Source: Bacteroidia bacterium (lineage in GTDB: Bacteria; Bacteroidota; Bacteroidia; Bacteroidales; Prolixibacteraceae). From it: 16,729 nt of DNA. Shown here piece by piece: positions 7,158 to 13,102 of this stretch. Location of the stretch: positions 1-16,729 of the forward strand of contig JANYJT010000184.1 of NCBI GenBank assembly GCA_025358395.1, read 5' to 3'. The notes beneath the pieces are model-generated. The model did no database searches. It was not told where the DNA came from and saw nothing but the letters and a program-made list of their open reading frames with translations. Positions within the stretch are counted from its first letter, which is position 1, and each line of letters opens with the position of its first letter. A program made the position numbers and the translations under genes.

Positions 7158-8570
7158 ATGAAAGATCTCATAGATTTCGATCTGCCAACAGCTTCGGAGA
7201 ACATCATCAAGGTAATTGGTGTCGGCGGCGGCGGAAGCAATGCAGTCAACCACATGTACCGTCAGGGAATCAAGGATGTTGATTTCGCCATCTGCAACAC
7301 CGATGTCCAGCATCTGCTGAAAAGTCCGGTACCTGTCAAGGTGCAGTTGGGACCCTCACTCACCGAAGGCAGAGGAGCCGGTAATAAGCCAACTGTTGGT
7401 TGCGCCTCTGCCAATGAGAACATTGAAGAAATTGAGGCTATTTTCACTTCCAATACCAAAATGGTCTTTATCACAGCCGGGATGGGTGGAGGTACCGGAA
7501 CAGGAGCAGCGCCTGTCATTGCTGAAGTTGCGCGCACCAACAAGATCCTGACCATAGGCATTGTCACGCTTCCATTCAGAAATGAAGGAAAGCTGAGAAT
7601 ACAGCAGGCTATCGAGGGAATCCGACAGATGGAAGGACATGTTGATTCATTGCTTATCATCAACAACGAAAGAATTCGTGAGATTTATGGTGATTTCCCC
7701 ATCTCGAAAGCCTTTGCCAAGGCGGATGATGTGCTGGCTACAGCGGCAAGAGGCATCGCAGACATCATAACAAGTACCGGCTTCATCAATGTTGACTTCG
7801 AAGATGTCAAAACCGTGATGCAAAATTCCGGCGTAGCCATCATGGGTTCGGCTACGTTTAGCGGTGAAGACCGTGCCAGAAAAGCGGCCGAAGGAGCACT
7901 CAACTCTCCACTTCTCAACAACAATGACATCCGTGGGGCCAGAAATATTCTGATAAACATCACATCTGGAGAGATCAAAGAGGTGACCATGGATGAGGTC
8001 AACCTGGTTAATGAATATGTGCAGGAAATGGCTGGAAACAATGCCGATCTTATTCATGGGATTGCCGTTGACCCTAATTTGGGAGATGCGCTCACTGTCA
8101 CTATCGTAGCAACAGGATTCAAGAGTAGTTCCATCCCTGAAATGAGAATGGGAATGTCGGATGAGAAAGTTCGGGTATCCATCGGCGACGAACCTTCAGA
8201 TCCCAATCTTATGTCATCACGGTCTGACTCATTTTTCCCCGGAGAAGGATCCAGCACGCACGAATGGCAGGACGATCCACAGGAATCAGTTATCAACAGG
8301 CTCTATCCAAAACGGATGATTGATCCTTTTTCCGGAGCACCGGAAATTGTCAAAAAGGTCATGCACGTCGATTTTTACAACCAGACAGAAGACTACATCA
8401 ACGAATTAACCAAAATACCGGCTTTTGAAAGACGCCGGATGAAACAACAGAAACCGGGTGGATTATCCGACAGCGGAAAGTCAATGTCGAGATATTCTAT
8501 CACCAATACTCCTGATGACGGCCTTAAACTGAGGAAAAACAACTCTTTTTTGCATGACAAGGCGGACTGA
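7158..8570 (+). CDS. ftsZ: FtsZ paralogue 2, canonical with FtsA-binding C-terminal peptide
   Basis: Full-length tubulin-like division GTPase, 470 residues from the ATG at 7158. An upstream in-frame TTG at 7134 would add eight residues, but it lies against the repeat array and is less likely. Motifs: VGGGGSNAVN (22-31), GGGTGTG (110-116), E143 and R147, N170, DD at 190-191, and T7 loop N211-x-D213-x-x-D216. The long linker is followed by IPAFERRR (420-427), the core C-terminal peptide that binds FtsA and other partners, and then a tail ending NNSFLHDKAD, which I recognise as typical of Bacteroidota FtsZ. It is therefore the orthologue of the usual single FtsZ of the phylum, although it stands second. 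It is roughly half identical to paralogue 1 in the core by eye and unlike it in the linker and tail. Confidence 0.96.
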   Translation: MKDLIDFDLPTASENIIKVIGVGGGGSNAVNHMYRQGIKDVDFAICNTDVQHLLKSPVPVKVQLGPSLTEGRGAGNKPTVGCASANENIEEIEAIFTSNTKMVFITAGMGGGTGTGAAPVIAEVARTNKILTIGIVTLPFRNEGKLRIQQAIEGIRQMEGHVDSLLIINNERIREIYGDFPISKAFAKADDVLATAARGIADIITSTGFINVDFEDVKTVMQNSGVAIMGSATFSGEDRARKAAEGALNSPLLNNNDIRGARNILINITSGEIKEVTMDEVNLVNEYVQEMAGNNADLIHGIAVDPNLGDALTVTIVATGFKSSSIPEMRMGMSDEKVRVSIGDEPSDPNLMSSRSDSFFPGEGSSTHEWQDDPQESVINRLYPKRMIDPFSGAPEIVKKVMHVDFYNQTEDYINELTKIPAFERRRMKQQKPGGLSDSGKSMSRYSITNTPDDGLKLRKNNSFLHDKAD

Positions 8571-8573
8571 GGA

Positions 8574-8601
8574 AGTTGAGAGTTGAGAGTTGAGAGTTGA
8601 G
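8574..8601 (+). repeat. 7-bp tandem array AGTTGAG x4
   Basis: Four exact head-to-tail copies of AGTTGAG start 3 nt after the ftsZ-2 stop. They are followed by a short GGAAGATG duplication (about 8605-8621) and then a unique core of about 65 nt. Confidence 0.9.
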
Positions 8602-8687
8602 AATAGGAAGATGGGAAGATGAGAGAGTGGGACCGTAGAGGCAGCATAGCGTGGCAGTCCAAAGAGAGAGAGATTCGATTTGGTATA

Positions 8688-8743
8688 GTGAATAATGAAC
8701 AGTGAATAGTGAATCGTGAAAAGTGAATAGCGAATTGTGAACA
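8688..8743 (+). repeat. 7-bp tandem array GTGAATA-like x8
   Basis: Eight heptamers in register: GTGAATA, ATGAACA, GTGAATA, GTGAATC, GTGAAAA, GTGAATA, GCGAATT and GTGAACA. The array stops about 20 nt before the yqeY start codon. Its unit is unrelated to the left array of the same spacer. Confidence 0.9.
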
Positions 8744-8762
8744 ACAAATAAAGGTATTGATT

Positions 8763-9212
8763 ATGAGCATATTTGATCAGGTAAATGAGGATATCCGGGC
8801 AGCCATGCTGGCCAGGGACAAGGAGCGACTGGAAGCTGTCAGGAATATTAAAAAAGTATTGCTCGAGGCAAAAACCGCCAAGAGTGGAGCAGACGATCTT
8901 CCGGATGAAGATGCTGTCAAAGCAATCTCCAAACTTGCCAAACAAGGCCGCGATTCGGCTGAGATATACCATCAGCAGAAGAGACCCGATCTTGCAGAAT
9001 TTGAGATGGCGCAGGTAAAAATATATGATGCCTATCTGCCAAAACAGATGAGTGATGAGGAACTTACGTTGGCGATAAAAGCCATAATTGCAGCATCCGG
9101 GGCAACTTCTATGAAAGAAATGGGAAAAGTGATGGGAATGGCTACCAAAGAGCTGGCGGGTAAAGTCGATGGAAAGCTGATTTCAGAAAAGGTGAAAAAT
9201 CTGTTGAATTAG
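8763..9212 (+). CDS. yqeY: GatB/YqeY domain protein
   Basis: A 149-residue cytoplasmic protein of the YqeY family, related to the C-terminal tRNA-binding tail domain of GatB, the amidotransferase subunit that converts Glu-tRNA(Gln) to Gln-tRNA(Gln). The family's exact role when free-standing is not settled. It shows the helical N-terminal half (LEAVRNIKKVLLEA, KAISKLAKQGRDSAEIYHQQKR), then YDAYLPKQMSDEEL and the small C-terminal domain GATSMKEMGKVMG with a KVDGKLISEKVK end. I start at the ATG at 8763; the in-frame TTG two codons earlier is less likely. It follows ftsZ in many Bacteroidota dcw clusters. A 192-nt repeat-filled spacer separates it from ftsZ-2. Confidence 0.93.
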   Translation: MSIFDQVNEDIRAAMLARDKERLEAVRNIKKVLLEAKTAKSGADDLPDEDAVKAISKLAKQGRDSAEIYHQQKRPDLAEFEMAQVKIYDAYLPKQMSDEELTLAIKAIIAASGATSMKEMGKVMGMATKELAGKVDGKLISEKVKNLLN

Positions 9213-9259
9213 TTTTTTTCATCGTCCTGAATTGAATTTTTCTATTCCAAATGAGTATG

Positions 9260-9290
9260 TTTGGATCAAACATTTTTCAGATATACTTTG
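9260..9290 (+). promoter_or_regulatory. Possible Bacteroidota-type promoter for the 9317-10589 gene pair
   Basis: TTTG at 9260-9263 and TACTTTG at 9284-9290 are 20 nt apart and lie 26 nt before the ATG at 9317. This is close to the Bacteroidota consensus TTTG / TAnnTTTG but one base short in the second box. It fits the start of a new transcription unit after yqeY. Eye match only. Confidence 0.35.
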
Positions 9291-9316
9291 TTTTATTATC
9301 TTAACAAACCTACACG

Positions 9317-10000
9317 ATGAGAGCATTCATAATTGTTACTTTTTTGTTACTGATGGCCTCTTTTCAATTGCAGGCACAACAAGAAGCCACCAACAAATTA
9401 AAAGCTCAGAAAGACACTACTGCAACAGTCGATTTGCTTGGGGAAATGAATGGTGCCGGCCAGGAAAAGACGAAACTGTTGCCTGATAAAATTATATTTA
9501 CCCAGCGTATTCTCTGGGGGGAGAAAGGGTTAATGCGTTCCTTTAATGCCTTTGAATTAACTCCTGAAAAAAGGCAGAAGGAGTTGAAAGTCAGGCGCAC
9601 GATGCTAATCGCGCACCAGGTAATGGGGATGTTAACTCTGGGAGGAATGGTTGCCCAGGGCGTTGTAGGAGCGAAACTTTATAATGCAAGCGGAACTAAT
9701 TACAAAAGTCTGAAAGATACGCATGAAATAATTGCTGCCGGAGTAAATATTGGCTATTTCAGTACTGCCGCCTTGTCGCTTTTTGCGCCTCCAAAAATGC
9801 TGAACGAGCGCAAAGGATACAGCAGCATCAAATTACATCGCGGATTGGCTATCATACATTTTACAGCAATGGTAGCAACCAATGTTCTGGCTACCATGAT
9901 GGATGGACCCAATAATGCGAAAATCAGACCCTATCACAGAGCGGCTGCTTTTACTGCTTTCGGAGCCTTCGCCGCTTCGATGATTGTGATAAAATTCTAG
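9317..10000 (+). CDS. Secretory/membrane protein with four histidine-bearing helices, cytochrome b561-like
   Basis: A 227-residue protein I cannot assign to a named family. It has a signal peptide (residues 1-20, ending LQA before QQ), then a polar stretch of about 70 residues with GEKGLMRSFNAF, then four likely membrane helices (about 96-118, 134-158, 171-193, 204-225). A histidine sits at or near the start of every helix (H100, H136, H174, H207), with a further H181 in helix 3. Four helices with His ligands are the architecture of b-type diheme membrane cytochromes such as cytochrome b561. The next gene, 16 nt away, encodes a YceI-family protein, and YceI is paired with a cytochrome b561 in other bacteria, for example E. 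coli yceI-yceJ. Heme binding is therefore inferred, not shown. An uncharacterised four-helix protein without heme is the alternative. Confidence 0.8.
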   Translation: MRAFIIVTFLLLMASFQLQAQQEATNKLKAQKDTTATVDLLGEMNGAGQEKTKLLPDKIIFTQRILWGEKGLMRSFNAFELTPEKRQKELKVRRTMLIAHQVMGMLTLGGMVAQGVVGAKLYNASGTNYKSLKDTHEIIAAGVNIGYFSTAALSLFAPPKMLNERKGYSSIKLHRGLAIIHFTAMVATNVLATMMDGPNNAKIRPYHRAAAFTAFGAFAASMIVIKF

Positions 10001-10004
10001 GAGG
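9999..10004 (+). promoter_or_regulatory. Shine-Dalgarno site of the YceI gene
   Basis: AGGAGG overlaps the TAG of the upstream gene and lies 12 nt before the ATG at 10017. The spacing is long, but the site supports 10017 rather than the ATG at 10047, which is 42 nt away, and suggests the two genes are translated from one message. Confidence 0.5.
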
Positions 10005-10016
10005 TTAACCTTCCGG

Positions 10017-10589
10017 ATGAATTTTCGTACAAGTCTAAAAAAACATATGAAAAAATCAGGTATTCTGATGATCATCCTATTTATGGTCATCCATGTTTTT
10101 GCCCAGAACAAGGTAAAAGTAAATTGCATTAAAGAAGAATCTTCCATCACCTATGCCATGAATCATCCTTTGCATGCATGGACAGGTGAAAGCAGGGATA
10201 TCAACTCAATCATTCTGACGGACGATGCCGGAAGTACCATCTATCAGGTAGCCGTTTCGGCGAAAGTTTCGACTTTCGACAGCAAGAATGCCAACCGCGA
10301 CTCGCACATGATGGAGGTCACTGAGGCGCTGAAATTTCCGAATGTAACTTTCGTCAGTAACGCTGTTTCCATTGAAGGCAGCGATTTTACAGCCATGGGA
10401 ACCCTGACCTTTCATGGGATTGGTCAGCCGGTAGCGCTGAAAGGTAAACTGGCCAAAGAGGGCAACAAAATGACCTTCAGCGGAGAGTTCAATTTAAAGA
10501 TGACGCAGTTCAAGGTAGATCCTCCTTCCCTGATGGGAATCAGCACGAATGATGATTTTAAACTCAACTTCAAAGTAGTTTATCAATAG
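10017..10589 (+). CDS. YceI-family periplasmic lipid-binding protein
   Basis: Secreted lipocalin-like beta-barrel; YceI proteins bind polyisoprenoid or other long-chain lipids in the periplasm. From 10017 it has 190 residues; the basic stretch and hydrophobic core (KKSGILMIILFMVIHVFA, ending before Q) form the signal peptide. An alternative ATG at 10047 would give 180 residues with a more compact signal peptide. Family marks are MNHPLHAWTGESRD at the start of the mature domain, FDSKNANRDSHM, the FPNVTFVS strand, LTFHGIGQPVALKG and KVDPPSLMGI near the end. It is paired with the four-helix protein 16 nt upstream. The TAG at 10587-10589 overlaps the end of the convergent kinase gene, so no terminator separates them. 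Confidence 0.9.
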   Translation: MNFRTSLKKHMKKSGILMIILFMVIHVFAQNKVKVNCIKEESSITYAMNHPLHAWTGESRDINSIILTDDAGSTIYQVAVSAKVSTFDSKNANRDSHMMEVTEALKFPNVTFVSNAVSIEGSDFTAMGTLTFHGIGQPVALKGKLAKEGNKMTFSGEFNLKMTQFKVDPPSLMGISTNDDFKLNFKVVYQ

Positions 10590-12247
10590 TCGAAGCTGCT
10601 GCCCCCCAGAAATTCTCTCAGCACTGAGGTAGGTGGAATTTCATTTTCCGGAATAAAATTGAAGTAAGAAATAAAAATCAGGAGTCTTACCGCTTCTGAA
10701 TATTCCTCTTCATTCTCTTTTACCGATTTCAGAAGCGGATTGGCGTATCTTTTCAAGACAGCCAGTTCATAAACAAGAGCTGAGTTAAACATGATATCTG
10801 CATTTTCCTGGTACGGGAAGATGTGTTTCTCCTCGCCTCTGCGAACACTCGGCCATCGTTGAATCGTCTTTGAGGCACTGTATCCCCTGTATTTTGCATC
10901 CCTGACCATACGACGCAACAATCGGTTGTCAGTTGTGGGAACGTAAGTGTGTTCGTCCACCGATATTTGAGTCAACGCAGAGATGAAAATCTTGAAGCAC
11001 TTCCCCGGTTCTATCATTGGAACCAATCCTGGGTTTAACCCATGAATCCCTTCGACGATCAGAATCTGATCCTTCGCCATCTGAAGAGATTCCCCTTTAA
11101 AGGTACGTTCCCCTGATTGAAAGTTAAAATTTGGCATTTCGACCTTCTCTCCGTTGAGAAGCTGAAGCAAAATTGTGTTGAAAAATTTAATATCAATGGC
11201 CTCAAGAGCTTCAAAATCCAACGCGCCATGTTCATCCAAAGGGGTGTGATCACGATCAACAAAGAAATCATCGAGCGAGATCTGTATCGCATGTAAACCA
11301 TTGACAGCCAGTTGTACACTGAGACGTTTACTGAAGGTTGTTTTTCCGGAACTCGATGGTCCGGCAATCAGGACAAGGTTGACTTTGTCGCGTTTTTCGG
11401 TGATGATGGTAGCAATTTCAGCAATTTTCTTTTCGTGCAGAGCCTCGGATACTTTGATCACATCACCGGCTTCACCCCGGGCTGTCATTTGGTTCAGGTG
11501 AGAGATATCATTAACCCCTAAAATGTTTGCGCGGTGCTTGTGTTCCCTGAAAATGCCAAATAACTTATCTTGTTCTATGGCAGGTTCAAGTTCATCCATT
11601 TTACCTGGTTTCGGAAAACGAAGAAGCAGTCCGTCATAATATTTTTCCAGCCCGAATTTGGTGACTTGCCCGGTAGATATCAGCTGGTGACCGTAGAAAA
11701 AATTAAAGTGACCACCCAGCTCGAAAATTGGCGCATACAATCGTCCGTAAGCATTAAAAAGTTCAGCCTTCCTGGCAAGTCCCTCCTGATTGTAAAGCTC
11801 GATGGCCTTTTCTGTCAGCATGGCATTGCGATGGATGGGCAGATCCTGTTGGATAAGAGAATTCATTTCCTCTTTTACCATCCAGATATCTTCCTCTGAG
11901 ATTGGATGATCGAGCTCCTCTATGCTGCAATAAGCCCCTTTGGAAATAGCATGGTCGATCTTGAGTTTGGCTTCAGGCCATAGGTTCTTTACCGCAGCAT
12001 AAAAGATGAAGGAGAGCGAACGGAGGTAAATCCGTTGTCCGTCACGGTTAGAATAGTCAAAAAAATTGATTTGTTTGGGTTTTACCAGCTCGAAATCCAT
12101 TGGTTTTACCCTGTTGTTAACATAAGCGCCACAAATGGTTCCAGCCAGGGATATGCCCATTTTTTTAGCAATTTCAGAAAGTGTTGTCCCTAGCGGGAAA
12201 ACATCGCTGGTCCCGGTGTTGACGCAATAAATTTCAATATCCTTCAT
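10583..12247 (-). CDS. TGS / ThrRS-like / P-loop nucleoside kinase fusion protein
   Basis: A 554-residue cytoplasmic protein with three modules: a TGS domain (about 1-65), a region resembling the second additional domain of threonyl-tRNA synthetase (about 72-190), and a C-terminal uridine kinase/phosphoribulokinase-type P-loop kinase (about 285-500). The Walker A motif GPSSSGKT is at 296-303, ISLDDFF at 323-329 is the uridine-kinase-like acceptor motif, LIVEGIHGL is at 396-404, and NRLLRRMVRDAKYRG (441-455) is the lid with its arginines. The HxxxH zinc motif of ThrRS is replaced by RSLSFIF (76-82), so editing activity is unlikely. Proteins of this build are annotated as nucleoside kinases in Bacteroidota and other phyla; the substrate is not evident. 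I start at the ATG at 12247; a TTG three codons upstream is unlikely. A 120-nt region with a strong terminator separates it from the genes upstream, so it probably has its own promoter. Confidence 0.92.
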   Translation of the reverse strand: MKDIEIYCVNTGTSDVFPLGTTLSEIAKKMGISLAGTICGAYVNNRVKPMDFELVKPKQINFFDYSNRDGQRIYLRSLSFIFYAAVKNLWPEAKLKIDHAISKGAYCSIEELDHPISEEDIWMVKEEMNSLIQQDLPIHRNAMLTEKAIELYNQEGLARKAELFNAYGRLYAPIFELGGHFNFFYGHQLISTGQVTKFGLEKYYDGLLLRFPKPGKMDELEPAIEQDKLFGIFREHKHRANILGVNDISHLNQMTARGEAGDVIKVSEALHEKKIAEIATIITEKRDKVNLVLIAGPSSSGKTTFSKRLSVQLAVNGLHAIQISLDDFFVDRDHTPLDEHGALDFEALEAIDIKFFNTILLQLLNGEKVEMPNFNFQSGERTFKGESLQMAKDQILIVEGIHGLNPGLVPMIEPGKCFKIFISALTQISVDEHTYVPTTDNRLLRRMVRDAKYRGYSASKTIQRWPSVRRGEEKHIFPYQENADIMFNSALVYELAVLKRYANPLLKSVKENEEEYSEAVRLLIFISYFNFIPENEIPPTSVLREFLGGSSFDY

Positions 12248-12305
12248 AATCTCCAAATACTAATTGACATAAAAGTAGTTTGTATTTGGATTCGTTGGAT
12301 GATTG

Positions 12306-12367
12306 GATTGCTGCTATCAATAAAAAAAACCGAAAATCATCGGTTTTTTTTATTGATAGCAGCAATC
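12306..12367. terminator. Perfect 28-bp inverted repeat, bidirectional-type terminator
   Basis: Positions 12306-12333 and 12340-12367 are perfectly complementary, with a 6-nt loop. The core is A8-CCGA, loop, TCGG-T8, the classic shape of a terminator working in either direction. On the minus strand it lies 5 nt past the stop of the two-helix protein gene and would end that operon before the kinase gene. Beyond the A/T tracts the perfect pairing continues for 16 bp (GATTGCTGCTATCAAT), which is longer than termination needs. Confidence 0.85.
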
Positions 12368-12372
12368 ATTGA

Positions 12373-12615
12373 CTATTTTTTTCCAATTTTGCTTTCAAGC
12401 TCGTCGAGGCGGTCGTTGGCAGAATGAACCATCATGGTAATGCGGACAAATGGTCCGGCGAGCAGGAACAATGCCAGAGAAACGGCAAAGCCATGCCATG
12501 CATAAGGTTGATCCAGATGCATCAAACTGCAAATGATTCCGGAAAGACCAATTAAAGCTGCGATGATACCTCCTGGTACTCCCAGCGGACACCTAAGTTT
12601 TTTCTTTGTTTCCAT
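12373..12615 (-). CDS. Small two-helix membrane protein, unknown function
   Basis: An 80-residue protein I do not recognise. It has a basic N-terminus with Cys (KKKLRCPLG, C9), a first membrane helix at about 13-33 with C29, a short loop DQPYAWHG, a second helix at about 42-65, and a charged helical tail (NDRLDELESKIGKK). The ATG at 12615 begins 2 nt after the stop of the thioredoxin-like gene, so the two are almost certainly co-translated; an in-frame TTG at 12621 would overlap that stop. It is followed by the strong terminator at 12306-12367. A membrane partner for the thioredoxin-like protein is plausible from context only. Confidence 0.78.
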   Translation of the reverse strand: METKKKLRCPLGVPGGIIAALIGLSGIICSLMHLDQPYAWHGFAVSLALFLLAGPFVRITMMVHSANDRLDELESKIGKK

Positions 12616-12617
12616 AC

Positions 12618-12887
12618 TCAATAAGTGTTTAGTTTGTTTATTAAATCTTGTTTCGAAGGTACTTCCCTGAAAACAATTTTTTGGTCGATCAAAAGTGTAG
12701 GAACGGCATAAATGCCTAATTTCATGGTTCTTATCATGCCGATCGGTAAATTGGCCAAAGTCGTCTCCATTTTAAATTTCTCCCCGAATCCGGGTAAAAC
12801 ATCCTGAAGCATTCGTTTCATTGTCCTGCAATTTGGGCAGGTTAAGGTGTAGAACATTTCGATAAGAATAGGTTTTTCTGTTGCCAT
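12618..12887 (-). CDS. Small thioredoxin-like protein with CPNC active site
   Basis: An 89-residue minimal thioredoxin/glutaredoxin-fold protein without a signal peptide. The first strand PILIEMFY leads into the redox motif C17-P-N-C20, and AVPTLLID carries the cis-proline expected opposite the active site. It is shorter than classical thioredoxin (about 105 residues) and closer in size to glutaredoxin-like small thioredoxins. It is the first gene of a two-gene unit with the small membrane protein. The ATG at 12887 lies behind an A+T-rich leader, with no Shine-Dalgarno seen. Disulfide reductase activity is inferred from the motif; the partner is unknown. Confidence 0.87.
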   Translation of the reverse strand: MATEKPILIEMFYTLTCPNCRTMKRMLQDVLPGFGEKFKMETTLANLPIGMIRTMKLGIYAVPTLLIDQKIVFREVPSKQDLINKLNTY

Positions 12888-12931
12888 ACTGGATTTTAAC
12901 GGATTTGTTTATATTATGTTTCAGGATGGAC

Positions 12932-12959
12932 AAGGCTAAAGGCTAAAGGATAAAGGCTA
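12932..12959 (+). repeat. 7-bp tandem array AAGGCTA x4
   Basis: Four heptamers: AAGGCTA, AAGGCTA, AAGGATA, AAGGCTA. They lie 44 nt upstream of the thioredoxin-like gene. Positions 12945-12956 are perfectly complementary to 13087-13098 in the array that overlaps the uvrA end, giving a 12-bp inverted repeat across the spacer. Confidence 0.88.
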
Positions 12960-12985
12960 AAGTGAAGAACGCTGCGATCATTTTT

Positions 12986-13034
12986 CAAGCCTCAAGTCTC
13001 AATACTCATGTCTCATGTCTCAAGTCTTATATCT
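12986..13034 (+). repeat. 7-bp tandem array CAAGTCT-like x7
   Basis: Seven heptamers in register: CAAGCCT, CAAGTCT, CAATACT, CATGTCT, CATGTCT, CAAGTCT, TATATCT. It stands between two unique cores (12960-12985 and 13035-13067) in the spacer downstream of uvrA. Confidence 0.88.
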
Positions 13035-13067
13035 ATTTGCTTAGCCACAAATATCCAACGTCCATAC

Positions 13068-13102
13068 TTTATCCTTTTAACTTCATCCTTTATCCTTTTG
13101 AT
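13068..13102 (+). repeat. 7-bp tandem array TTTATCC-like x5, overlapping the uvrA 3' end
   Basis: Five heptamers: TTTATCC, TTTTAAC, TTCATCC, TTTATCC, TTTTGAT. The uvrA stop codon (complement of 13083-13085) and its last codons lie inside the array, so the protein's end (QKDKG) is written in repeat sequence. It is inverted relative to 12932-12959. Confidence 0.8.

Noticed and set aside
9190..9240. Intrinsic terminator after yqeY
   Set aside because: T-runs are present, but only a weak A/T-only stem (GAAAAAT with ATTTTTC) can form, with no GC-rich hairpin before the T-run.
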